Shown here: in pieces, positions 5,654-13,150 of the stretch
How positions within the stretch are numbered: position 1 is the first letter of the stretch
Layout of the letters: every line of letters starts with the position of its first letter
Assembly (NCBI GenBank): GCA_030432015.1
Contig: JAUIHJ010000138.1
Coordinates: 1 to 13,150 of the forward strand
Source of the DNA: a bacterium
GTDB taxonomy: Bacteria > Planctomycetota > Planctomycetia > Pirellulales > Pirellulaceae
Reading direction: 5' to 3'
DNA: 13,150 nucleotides
Position numbers and translations under genes: made by a program
The notes under the pieces: generated by a model
The model's input: only the letters and a program-made list of their open reading frames with translations
Databases searched by the model: none
Told to the model about the DNA's origin: nothing

Positions 5654-7627
5654 GTGCCGTCTACACCCCGCGGCGGTCGAAATTCCGCTTGCTATTTCGA
5701 AGAAGATCCCTGTTCGAACCCGCGCGTTACCCAGACGATTGGCGACCTGATTTCCCGCCGGACCCTGCTTCAGGCGGCCGCCGCAGGGCTTGCGACGTCA
5801 TGCCTGATGGATACGAGTGACGCCAACGAGTCCGTTTCCGCCCGCAATCAACCGCCGGCGGACGGTCCATCCACATTGACGTTTCAGGAACTGCAGCACG
5901 GTAACGACTTGCGTGCTGCCGTGGCGCCGGGCTACGACCTGCATGTCCTGCTGCGCTGGGGTGACCCACTTTTTTCGGACGGGCTGGGCTTCGATCCGCT
6001 CGATCAAACCGCACCGCGCCAGACTCGACAATTCGGCTACAACTGCGACTTTACGGCCTTCTTGCCGCTTCCAAGCGATGGCGACGGCAGGCTCCGCGGC
6101 CTGCTCTGCGTCAACCACGAATACACCAACACCAATCTGATGTTCCCGGGCGTCGTCGACCAGCATTGCCTGGAGACGCTGTCAAAGGAGCGGGTCGATG
6201 TCGAACTTGCCGCGCTTGGTCATTCGGTGTGCGAGATTCGACAGGATCGTGGTCGCTGGAGCGCCGTACCGACCAGCCCTTTCAATCGTCGAATCACGGC
6301 ACTGGACACTGAAATCTCCGTGTCCGGTCCGGCTGCCGGGCATCCGCGTCTGCAGACCAGCCAGGATCCCAGTGGCACGCGCGTGATCGGAACGCTCAAT
6401 AATTGTGCAGGAGGCGTGACGCCGTGGGGGACCATGCTGATCTGCGAAGAGAACTTTAACAGCTACTTCAGTGGCCAGGCCAGCCAAACGCCGGAGGCTC
6501 GCAACCACCTACGTTACGGCATTGATGGCCCCAGTCGCTTTAGCCCTGCGCTGGCCAACCACTACCCGCGATTCAATATCGAGCACGAACCAAACGAACC
6601 GAATCGTTTCGGTTGGGTCGTCGAATTTGATCCCTTCGATCCAGACTCCATGCCGGTCAAGCGAACCGCATTGGGTCGCGTGAAACACGAAGGGGCCGGC
6701 ATTACGGTCAACCACGATGGCCGCGTTGTGATCTACTGCGGCGACGACGAACGATTCGACTACGTGTATCGGTTCGTGACCAATCGCCCATACGATCCGC
6801 ACAATCGGGCGGCCAATCGTGACCTGCTCGACGACGGCGTTCTCTCGGTCGCGCGGTTCAACGACGATGGTTCGCTCCGCTGGCTCCCGCTGGTCTACGG
6901 CAGCGGGCCGCTAACCAGCAAACATGGCTTCCATAGCCAGGCGGATGTCGTTATCGAAGCCCGCCGCGCCGCGGACATGGTGGGTGCAACCCCCATGGAT
7001 CGCCCTGAGGATGTCGAAGTCTCGCCGCAGTCGGGACACGTGTTCGTGATTCTGACCAACAATAGCAAACGGACGCCCGAGCAGGCCGCCGGCCCAAATC
7101 CGCGTGCGATCAATGAGCACGGCCACATCCTGGAGTTGGTGCCACCGGGCGCTGCCGACGCAATCGACCACTGTGCCGAAACCTTTCAGTGGGAGGTCTT
7201 CCTGAAAGCCGGCAACCCGGCCAAACCTTCCGACGATTCGAGCTATCACGCCGCGACGTCTGCCAATGGCTGGTTTTCCAGCCCGGACAACGGCGCCTTT
7301 GACAGCGACGGTCGCCTCTGGCTGACCACCGACAGCGACCATCAGCTGACGGGATTCGGCGATGGAATCTATGCCTGTGACGTCGACGGCGCCGGGCGTG
7401 CACTGACCAAACTATTCTTCCGCGGTCCGCGTGGCAGCGAAGTCAGTGGCGTGTGCCTGACGCCCGACAATGAGACGCTGTTTGTCTCCGTCCAGCATCC
7501 CGGAGAAGAGGACGGCTCCGACTTTCAAAAACCGTCGACCCGCTGGCCCGATTTCCAATCCAGTAAACCGCCGCGGCCAGCCGTCGTGGCGATCACGCGG
7601 CGCGGCGGAGGCAGGATCGGCAGTTAA
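5654..7627 (+). CDS. phoX: PhoX-family (DUF839) alkaline phosphatase, Tat-exported
   Basis: PhoX enzymes release phosphate from organic phosphate esters in the periplasm using iron and calcium. The 657-residue product carries a twin-arginine signal, SRRTLLQAAAAGLA (residues 34-47), after a long N-terminal stretch as is usual in this family, and then a Pfam DUF839/PhoX domain over most of its length. Typical blocks are RGLLCVNHEYTN (148-159), NNCAGGVTPWGTMLICEENF (249-268), in which the Cys and the Glu pair resemble the metal-binding residues of characterised PhoX, and GDDERFDYVYRF (starting near 363). Later blocks are RPEDVEV, DNGAFDSDGRLWLTTD and LFVSVQHPGE. The start is GTG 5654, backed by AGGAG; the frame is open back to TTG 5567. 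Upstream is a Pho-box-like array. The stop overlaps the convergent DUF1501 stop within TTAA. A phosphodiesterase activity within the family is possible. Confidence 0.92.
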   Translation: MPSTPRGGRNSACYFEEDPCSNPRVTQTIGDLISRRTLLQAAAAGLATSCLMDTSDANESVSARNQPPADGPSTLTFQELQHGNDLRAAVAPGYDLHVLLRWGDPLFSDGLGFDPLDQTAPRQTRQFGYNCDFTAFLPLPSDGDGRLRGLLCVNHEYTNTNLMFPGVVDQHCLETLSKERVDVELAALGHSVCEIRQDRGRWSAVPTSPFNRRITALDTEISVSGPAAGHPRLQTSQDPSGTRVIGTLNNCAGGVTPWGTMLICEENFNSYFSGQASQTPEARNHLRYGIDGPSRFSPALANHYPRFNIEHEPNEPNRFGWVVEFDPFDPDSMPVKRTALGRVKHEGAGITVNHDGRVVIYCGDDERFDYVYRFVTNRPYDPHNRAANRDLLDDGVLSVARFNDDGSLRWLPLVYGSGPLTSKHGFHSQADVVIEARRAADMVGATPMDRPEDVEVSPQSGHVFVILTNNSKRTPEQAAGPNPRAINEHGHILELVPPGAADAIDHCAETFQWEVFLKAGNPAKPSDDSSYHAATSANGWFSSPDNGAFDSDGRLWLTTDSDHQLTGFGDGIYACDVDGAGRALTKLFFRGPRGSEVSGVCLTPDNETLFVSVQHPGEEDGSDFQKPSTRWPDFQSSKPPRPAVVAITRRGGGRIGS

Positions 7628-9030
7628 GTAAGGATCTCGTGAATCACGTTTCCATGAACGTCAGTTAGCCGGAAGTCTCGACCGGAATAGCGATACGTTA
7701 GTTTCTTGTGGTCCAGGCCGAGCGCATGCAGCATCGTCGCATGCAGGTCGTGAACGCTGGTCGGATTCTGTTCGGCCTTAAATCCGAACTCATCGGTCGC
7801 CCCATAGACCGTACCACCTTTGATGCCGCCGCCGGCCAGCCAGACGCTGAATCCATAGTGGTTGTGGTCGCGTCCGAGTTTCGATGCTCCGTCGCCGGCG
7901 AGTTCCACCGTTGGCGTTCGTCCGAATTCGCCTCCCCACACCACCAGCGTCTCGTCCAGCATGCCACGCGCCTTGAGGTCGCTCAACAGTGCGGCGATGG
8001 GCTGATCGATCTCGCCAGCCAGCTTGCGATGATTTTCGGCGATCTTGTCGTGATTGTCCCAGGGCTGACCCGCCCCGTGCCACAGTTGAATGTAGCGTAC
8101 GCCGCGCTCGGCCAATCGCCGGGCAATCAATGTCTGGCGTCCATGCACGCCTTCGCCATAGCGATCGCGGACGTGCTGTGGCTCATTCGCGATATCAAAA
8201 GCATCGCTGGCCTCAGCCTGCATGCGAAATGCGAGTTCGTAGGATTGAATCCTGGCTTCCAGGCGCCGGTCGAGACGCTGAGATTGATGGTCACGATTCC
8301 ATTTCGCCAACAATTCAAGCTGACGCCGTTGATCGGGGGTACTGATCTGCGGGTGCTCGATGTTTTCAATCAACCGACTCAACTGGGTGTGCTGTGAATC
8401 GATGTGCGTTCCTTGATACGCGCCGGGCAGAAACGCCGACTGCCAATTCTCCGTGTCCTTGATAGGCAGCCCGCCGGGACACATGGCAATAAAGCCGGGC
8501 AGATTTTGGTTTTCGGCGCCAAGACCATACAGCACCCACGCGCCTGCGCTGGGGCGGGCCTGAACGGAATCTCCACAGTTCATCAGCATCAGCGACGGCT
8601 CATGATTGGGCACCTGAGCATACATCGATCGAATCACGGCGATGTCATCGATGTGCTGGGCCGTACGAGAAAACAACTCGCTGACCTCAATCCCGGATTC
8701 GCCGTAGGGCTGGAACTTAAAGGGTGAGGGGAAAGCCGCTCCGGTCTTACGCTCGGTTGTCAGTGTCTCGCCCAGCCGCTTCCCGGCGTGCTTTGCCAAC
8801 GCGGGCTTGTGGTCAAACGTATCCACATGGGACGGGCCGCCGTTGAGAAAAAACTGAATCACTCGCTTCGCGGTGCCACCAAAACGCGCACCGCTGGCAG
8901 GGTTGATGGACCGATCGTCGTCGGCCAGAACAGCATTCAACCCCAGCGCCCCGAGCCCCAGGCCGGAACGTAACAGCATCTCGCGCCGGTTAAGTGCCGG
9001 TCGGTATACCTTGGATGTTCTGAAACTCAT
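7624..9030 (-). CDS. DUF1501 family secreted protein (sulfatase/alkaline-phosphatase-like fold)
   Basis: The 468-residue product belongs to DUF1501, a family abundant in planctomycetes and related to the sulfatase/alkaline phosphatase superfamily; its reaction is not established. It opens with a twin-arginine signal, NRREMLLRSGLGLGALGL (residues 14-31). Signature blocks include FLNGGPSHVDTFDHKP (61-76), with the expected Asp and His residues, HGAGQPWDNH, VWGGEFGRTPTVE near residue 370, GRDHNHYGFSVWLAGGG and NPTSVHDLHATMLHALGLDH. The C-terminal TYRYSGRDFRLTDVHGNV is also typical. Length is normal. It lies 15 bp downstream of the PSCyt1/DUF1549/DUF1553 gene on the same strand, the standard planctomycete pair, so the two products probably act together in the periplasm. 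No enzymatic substrate can be named from the sequence. Confidence 0.97.
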   Translation of the reverse strand: MSFRTSKVYRPALNRREMLLRSGLGLGALGLNAVLADDDRSINPASGARFGGTAKRVIQFFLNGGPSHVDTFDHKPALAKHAGKRLGETLTTERKTGAAFPSPFKFQPYGESGIEVSELFSRTAQHIDDIAVIRSMYAQVPNHEPSLMLMNCGDSVQARPSAGAWVLYGLGAENQNLPGFIAMCPGGLPIKDTENWQSAFLPGAYQGTHIDSQHTQLSRLIENIEHPQISTPDQRRQLELLAKWNRDHQSQRLDRRLEARIQSYELAFRMQAEASDAFDIANEPQHVRDRYGEGVHGRQTLIARRLAERGVRYIQLWHGAGQPWDNHDKIAENHRKLAGEIDQPIAALLSDLKARGMLDETLVVWGGEFGRTPTVELAGDGASKLGRDHNHYGFSVWLAGGGIKGGTVYGATDEFGFKAEQNPTSVHDLHATMLHALGLDHKKLTYRYSGRDFRLTDVHGNVIHEILT

Positions 9031-9045
9031 GGGGTCATTCCGTAT

Positions 9046-12000
9046 TCAGTCCACAAACAAGAACTCATTTGAACAAAACAAAATCTGAGCCAACTGTTCC
9101 AGCGGTCCCAACCGCTTCGCAGTGTTCGTAGGGAAGTCATTCATCGAGTCCCACACGGATGTCGGGCTTGATGTGTCCTGGTCCGCAATTGTCGCTTTCC
9201 ATAAGTACTGATCGCTATTCAACACATCACCAATATCCACCACGAAATCGATCGTCTCTCCCTTCTTGACCGGCATCGATTCCGTGTTCAGCTGCGCGAT
9301 GGATTGATGCACCTTCGCTTCGCCTAACTGGCCGGATTGCGAACTGACAATGAATGCCCGCACACCATCGCCTGCCGCCACCTCATGACGCAATTCTGAT
9401 TCAATCCGGACCAGCATGTCGCGCGGAGCAGTCCAACGGCGAACCGACGCAGTGGCTCGCGTATTTCCGGGATGGCCACCAACCGCAGACAATTGCACCC
9501 AGCCCAGCTTGGCGTCCGGCCACGCGGGGCCGCCCTGCCAAGACTCGCCAGTAAAATGTGGCAACGTTTCGAAGTGCTCGACGCGCTGGGAGCCTTCGTT
9601 GTACGTGCCATGGCCGTAGGTCCAATCTTTCGCCGTGAGGCGCGCCGCGGGAGTCTCACTCGCGGCCTGCGCTACAACCTGTAGGGCGTCGTTCAATTCC
9701 GCGTCCGTTGGCGGGCGCTGCAAGACGTGGCGAAACATCGTTCCAATCGCCTCGCGGGGCGTCGCGTCCGGACGGCACGCGGCCGCCAGACGCTGGGCGC
9801 GCCGTAGAACCAGCGGATGGTTCATAAAAAACAACGCCTGCTGAGGCACGGTCGTCTGGCTGCGTTTCGCCACGTGGAGATCTGGATTTGCAAAATCAAA
9901 CACACGCAGGATGGCCGGCAAGAACTGACGATCAACCAGCCCGTAAAGCGTGCGCCGCACATGCGAGGGGTTGTTAAACAGGTCCTTTGGTTTGCCGCCG
10001 ACCTGCAACTCGAGTTCCCCCGAAGCTGCCAACATCGAATCGCGAAACTGTTCGAAGGTCAGACGGCGCGGATTCATCCGCCATAGCAGTCGGTTGTCCG
10101 GATCGACTTGGACGGCGTGCTCCAGGTCAGCTTTCGCAGGCGGCCCGAGCGACGATTGACGAAATGTGGCTGACATCACGATCAGCTCATGCAGCCGCTT
10201 CAAACTCCAGCCTTGTTCAACAAACCGGCTCGTCAGCCAGTCGAGTAATTCTGGGTGAGAGGGCCGCTCGGCGCGCAACCCAAAATCGCTGGGCGTGGAG
10301 ACCAGGCCCCGGCCAAAATGCTGAGCCCACACCCGATTGACGATCACGCGCGCCGTCAGCGGGTTGGACTTGTCAATGATGTCTTGAGCAAGCTCCAGGC
10401 GGCCGCTGCCGACCTGAAACGGCTGCCGCTCGGAGGGCGATAACACCGCCAGGAACTGGCGGGGAACGTCGTCGCCCTGGTTAAGTATGTTGCCGCGTCG
10501 GAAGATCCGCGGCTCGGCAGGCGCAGGACGGTCTCGCAGAATCAACGCATACGCAAGCGGCTGTTCCGGACCGATCAACCAACGATCGATGTCGCCCTGC
10601 AGCTTCCATAGCGCCGTGCACGTGCCGCTATCGAAGAACGTTTCCGTGTGGACAATCCCCTCGTCGGGAACTTCGCACGGCGAACCAGGCCCATACATGA
10701 CACGACGAAGTTGTTCGGACGCGGGATCCGGTAAGCTGTCTTCCTGAGTATCTTTCGTTCGCTCGTTCCATTCGACATCGACCTGTGCAAACAGCTCGCC
10801 ATAGCGGTCGATGACCTCGCTGAAGTTGTCCGGTGGCGTCTCGAAGGCAGCGGCCACGCGGGGATTGATTTCCCCAGGCTTCGCCGTGCGAATTGATGCA
10901 CACACGTCGGACGATTGCGCGGCAAACTCCCCGGGTGACAAGTCGGCATATCGGTGCCAAGCGACCCACGCCGAATCGCCTTGCCGCTGTGCGGTCCTCA
11001 GGTACGCTTCCCACCGCCGCACGAACGCGGGCAGCAGATCGGATTTCGCAAACACCTGATCGAATCCATTCGGTGGATATTTGTGTAACTCGGTTTGCGC
11101 ATGCAAGTAGTCACGAATCCGACTGCGAGCTCGCTGCGACGATTCCTCGCGGCTCGACTTCAGCTTCTCCTCCAACGCCGTCCGGCGCTTTCTCAATTCC
11201 GTCTCGAACGCGTCATCGCGGACGGTTTGATCCAGCCGCACCAGGTCTTCCGCGCAACTGTTGAAGACTCCGTAGAGCGAGTAGTAGTCCGCGGTGGGAA
11301 TCGGATCGTACTTGTGGTCATGGCACCGTGCGCAACTGACTGTCAAACCCAGCGTTCCGCGCGTGACGACGTCGATGCGGTCATCCATAATGTCACGGTT
11401 GACGCCGAGAAACCGCCGGCCAATCGTCAAGAACCCCATCGCGGACAGGTCTTCGTCTCGCCGATCCGCAACCTGATCCGCCGCCAACTGCAGCAAGAGA
11501 AAACGATCGTACGGCATGTCGTCATTGAATGCTTTGACGACCCAATCGCGATACCGCCATGCATGCACCCAGAAGCGTTCTTCGCGAGCATAGACGTACC
11601 CTTTCGTATCCGAATACCGAGCCACATCCAGCCAGTGCCGCGCCCAATGTTCGCCGTACTGTGGCGACGCCAGGTACTGTTCGACAAGGTCCGAGTAGGC
11701 ATCCTGGGATGGATCGGCGACAAACTTGTCGACATCGAGTGGGCGAGGCGGAAGTCCCGTCAAGGAAAACGACAACCGACGAATCAAGGTTCGCCGATCC
11801 GCTTCGGGCGAGGGCGTCAGCGCAGCTTGCTTTAGCCTGCTCAGCACGAACGCGTCGATCGGATTTCTGGCAACAGAAGTCGGAGGGATGCCGGGGATCG
11901 GAGGATCGTTGACAGGCTGGAATGCCCAATGGTCCTTCGCATTTTCTGCGATGGTCGACTGCAACTGCGTAAAACGATCGGGCCATGGCAAGCCCAGTTC

Positions 12001-12429
12001 AACCCACTTCGATATCGCGGCAACCTGGCGTTCGGTAAGCGGCTCATCGGGCGGCATCGCCAATTCACCGCTCCGGCGGACGGCCTTGAGAATCAAGCTC
12101 GCATCCGATCCAGGCACGGCGCCCGGACCGGATTCTCCTCCGGCGAGCAGGGCCGCTTTCGAATCCAGTCGCAAGCTTCCATTCTGCTCGGTGGCACCGT
12201 GGCAGGCGAGACAATGCTCAACAAGGATTGGACGAACGTCAGACTCGAAGAAACGGTCGGCGTCATCGTCGGCAACCGCCCGCGGCAGGCAGCAGAGCAT
12301 GATCTTGACGACCGCCAACGCCGTAGCACATGCCCAGCCCAGACGCCTTGGACGGAGGCGGACGAGTGACAAGGGAGAGACGATTCGCATCACCGGAAGT
12401 AGCCCTGTCGGTTGGAGTGGCGGGAACAT
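9046..12429 (-). CDS. PSCyt1-DUF1549-DUF1553 planctomycete cytochrome-like protein
   Basis: This 1127-residue exported protein follows the planctomycete plan of three domains. First is PSCyt1 (about residues 58-160), with heme-binding CLACH at 73-77 (bases 12199-12213) and LAMPPDEPLT downstream, whose Met may be the axial ligand. Next is DUF1549/PSCyt2, from NPIDAFVLSRLKQAAL through LTGLPPRP, YGEHWARHWLDVARYSDTKG and a second CxxCH, CARCHDHKYDP at 366 onward. Third is DUF1553/PSD1, with ARVIVNRVWAQHFGRGLVST, RLTFEQFRDSMLAASGEL and LFFMNHPLVLRRAQRLA. An extra beta-rich segment (about 935-1080) precedes the final LEQLAQILFCSNEFLFVD. A hydrophobic stretch ending AVADDD suggests a cleaved signal peptide. 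ATG 12429 has GAGG 8 bases upstream; ATG 12390 is the alternative and gives a shorter n-region. Electron transfer linked to polysaccharide use has been suggested for the family, without proof. Confidence 0.96.
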   Translation of the reverse strand: MFPPLQPTGLLPVMRIVSPLSLVRLRPRRLGWACATALAVVKIMLCCLPRAVADDDADRFFESDVRPILVEHCLACHGATEQNGSLRLDSKAALLAGGESGPGAVPGSDASLILKAVRRSGELAMPPDEPLTERQVAAISKWVELGLPWPDRFTQLQSTIAENAKDHWAFQPVNDPPIPGIPPTSVARNPIDAFVLSRLKQAALTPSPEADRRTLIRRLSFSLTGLPPRPLDVDKFVADPSQDAYSDLVEQYLASPQYGEHWARHWLDVARYSDTKGYVYAREERFWVHAWRYRDWVVKAFNDDMPYDRFLLLQLAADQVADRRDEDLSAMGFLTIGRRFLGVNRDIMDDRIDVVTRGTLGLTVSCARCHDHKYDPIPTADYYSLYGVFNSCAEDLVRLDQTVRDDAFETELRKRRTALEEKLKSSREESSQRARSRIRDYLHAQTELHKYPPNGFDQVFAKSDLLPAFVRRWEAYLRTAQRQGDSAWVAWHRYADLSPGEFAAQSSDVCASIRTAKPGEINPRVAAAFETPPDNFSEVIDRYGELFAQVDVEWNERTKDTQEDSLPDPASEQLRRVMYGPGSPCEVPDEGIVHTETFFDSGTCTALWKLQGDIDRWLIGPEQPLAYALILRDRPAPAEPRIFRRGNILNQGDDVPRQFLAVLSPSERQPFQVGSGRLELAQDIIDKSNPLTARVIVNRVWAQHFGRGLVSTPSDFGLRAERPSHPELLDWLTSRFVEQGWSLKRLHELIVMSATFRQSSLGPPAKADLEHAVQVDPDNRLLWRMNPRRLTFEQFRDSMLAASGELELQVGGKPKDLFNNPSHVRRTLYGLVDRQFLPAILRVFDFANPDLHVAKRSQTTVPQQALFFMNHPLVLRRAQRLAAACRPDATPREAIGTMFRHVLQRPPTDAELNDALQVVAQAASETPAARLTAKDWTYGHGTYNEGSQRVEHFETLPHFTGESWQGGPAWPDAKLGWVQLSAVGGHPGNTRATASVRRWTAPRDMLVRIESELRHEVAAGDGVRAFIVSSQSGQLGEAKVHQSIAQLNTESMPVKKGETIDFVVDIGDVLNSDQYLWKATIADQDTSSPTSVWDSMNDFPTNTAKRLGPLEQLAQILFCSNEFLFVD

Positions 12430-12437
12430 TCGGGTCG

Positions 12438-12441
12438 CCTC
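12438..12441 (-). promoter_or_regulatory. Ribosome binding site for the PSCyt1-DUF1549-DUF1553 gene
   Basis: GAGG on the minus strand is 8 bases before ATG 12429. The next in-frame ATG, 12390, has no clear site, so 12429 is slightly favoured even though it lengthens the signal peptide n-region. Confidence 0.4.
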
Positions 12442-12819
12442 GCGATGTGGGGCTCGTTCGCGAACGACGGCTGGAACACTCTCCGTTGTACCCGGTCGCA
12501 TATCCTGTTGCCAGCTCCAAATTTTCCACCGGGCAGTCGACGTTCGCGAGGTCGAGCAAGCGCGTCTTACCGTTCCCATTTGTCCGCGCGGTTTGCGTTG
12601 GTGGGTTACGCTGCGAGGCGTGTGACACAAAACGTCGGACCGCAAGCGATTGGCCAGGCAAGATTTACCCACATCGCATGGTGCCTGTTATTCCGGACGG
12701 AAGACCTGTAGCAACTGCGAGGGATCGATGGTCTCGACAAAACGAAAAACCACTTTCGGAGGGGTGTTCCGAGCCATCCGTCTTCGTTGTCTCACCTACT
12801 ATTAAGTACCTGGAATGCG

Positions 12820-12899
12820 CATCGGCGAGCGACCAACGCTTGCCGCCGACGTGCCGTTTGAGGTCATTTAAACAGTCAAACGACGGACGCTCGGCGATG
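12820..12899. repeat. Nested imperfect inverted repeat, about 80 bases
   Basis: CATCGGCGAGCG (12820-12831) is complementary at 11 of 12 positions to CGCTCGGCGATG (12888-12899). Inside it GTTTGA (12856-12861) pairs with TCAAAC (12876-12881), with two further pairs outside. It could fold as a stem-loop in RNA from either strand, about 120 bases before the start of the rightmost gene. Confidence 0.6.
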
Positions 12900-13006
12900 A
12901 AGGGTATCCTCCCATCGCCGCAACACAAAGGCACCGTCGATTCATTCGATCCGCTGGTAAACTCTGCTCAACTCGAAGGACCCTTTGCCGGGCGATCGGC
13001 AAAGCT

Positions 13007-13011
13007 GAAGG
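13007..13011 (+). promoter_or_regulatory. Ribosome binding site of the rightmost gene
   Basis: GAAGG lies 7 bases before ATG 13019, which supports a real start at the window edge. Confidence 0.6.
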
Positions 13012-13018
13012 TACCCGA

Positions 13019-13150
13019 ATGTCGCGACATACGAGCGAATGCACCGTTGGCGTCCTGTATTGCGGCGACCTGGGAAGTGCTTTGGGTCGGTTGTTGACCG
13101 AGACCGGCGTCCGGGTCGTGACGACCTGCGAAGGCCGGACGCGCCGCACG
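13019..13150 (+). CDS. N-terminal fragment of an NAD(P)-binding dehydrogenase-like protein (6PGDH/DUF1932 type)
   Basis: The frame is open from ATG 13019 to the window end, giving 44 codons cut by the edge rather than by a stop. The residues VGVLYCGDLGSALGRLLTE, then TGVRVVTTCEGRT, form a beta-strand, glycine-rich turn, helix and second strand typical of a Rossmann dinucleotide-binding fold. The spacing GxxxxGDLGxAxG and the 'EGR' after the second strand resemble 6-phosphogluconate dehydrogenase-like proteins with a DUF1932 C-terminal domain, which often read 'GLLHPGEMG...'. That assignment is from memory of the family. The last visible residues, GRTRRT, place a basic residue where NADP-preferring members often have one. 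GAAGG 7 bases upstream supports the start. The substrate cannot be told from this fragment. Confidence 0.7.
   Translation, partial: MSRHTSECTVGVLYCGDLGSALGRLLTETGVRVVTTCEGRTRRT

Larger units (their letters stand above)
12430..13018. other. 589-base divergent intergenic region, no convincing intact gene
   Basis: Open frames on both strands here give low-complexity or patternless translations. The minus frame that extends the PSCyt1 gene back to 12672 lacks any family-like sequence. Promoters for the divergent neighbours must lie here, but none stands out. It contains an imperfect inverted repeat at 12820-12899 and a short minus-strand peptide that faintly recalls a transposase, discussed in the findings. 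Confidence 0.55.

Noticed and set aside
11095..11835. Plus-strand 246-codon frame, and a similar one at 11726-12625
   Set aside because: Both are antisense to the DUF1549 and PSCyt1 domains, which have unmistakable motifs.
12430..12672. Extension of the PSCyt1 gene upstream to 12672
   Set aside because: The added 81 residues come before the signal peptide, carry no family sequence, and the internal start at 12429 has a ribosome binding site.
12330..13097. Plus-strand open frame of 255 codons at the right end
   Set aside because: It is antisense to the PSCyt1 N-terminus and conflicts with the better-supported start at 13019; its translation shows no domain.
1..13150. tRNA, rRNA, CRISPR array, intact insertion sequence
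   Set aside because: I saw no cloverleaf-like sequence, rRNA-like stretch, regularly spaced repeat-spacer pattern or intact transposase.

Overview
The window looks like a chromosomal segment of a planctomycete, probably of the Pirellulaceae type. The main reason is the adjacent pair of a PSCyt1-DUF1549-DUF1553 cytochrome-like protein and a DUF1501 protein, which are expanded families typical of that phylum. A planctomycete-style lipoprotein, fairly high GC and sparse operons fit as well. No RNA gene, CRISPR array or intact mobile element was seen.

Left part (1-2992): a predicted multi-pass membrane protein (+, 134-982) ends inside the 3' end of a DinB-fold protein (-, 959-1480). A 462-base gap follows. 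It holds a 13-bp tandem repeat and a strong GC-rich hairpin. Next come a family 9 glycosyltransferase of the heptosyltransferase kind (-, 1943-2992) and, upstream of it and joined by an ATGA overlap, a lipoprotein (-, 2989-3876). These last two form a translationally coupled envelope operon.

Middle part (3877-5653): an exported MsrA methionine sulfoxide reductase (+, 4055-4837) is divergent from the lipoprotein. It has a second in-frame start with a better ribosome binding site that would give a form without the leader. It converges on a lone STAS-domain anti-sigma-antagonist-like gene (-, 4907-5305). The 348-base gap between the STAS gene and phoX carries three CTTCACA/C heptamers spaced exactly 11 bp apart. 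This is the geometry of a Pho box, and it lies directly upstream of a phosphatase gene.

Right part (5654-13150): a Tat-exported PhoX-type phosphatase (+) meets a DUF1501 gene (-) tail to tail, with both stop codons within one TTAA. DUF1501 and the large PSCyt1/DUF1549/DUF1553 gene upstream of it are 15 bp apart and form an operon read leftward. About 590 bases of apparently non-coding DNA follow, with a long imperfect inverted repeat. The window ends in the first 44 codons of a (+) gene for an NAD(P)-binding dehydrogenase-like protein.

Most products act in the envelope or periplasm: phosphate release, protein repair, glycan assembly and planctomycete c-type proteins. The strongest candidate for something undescribed is the heptamer array upstream of phoX.
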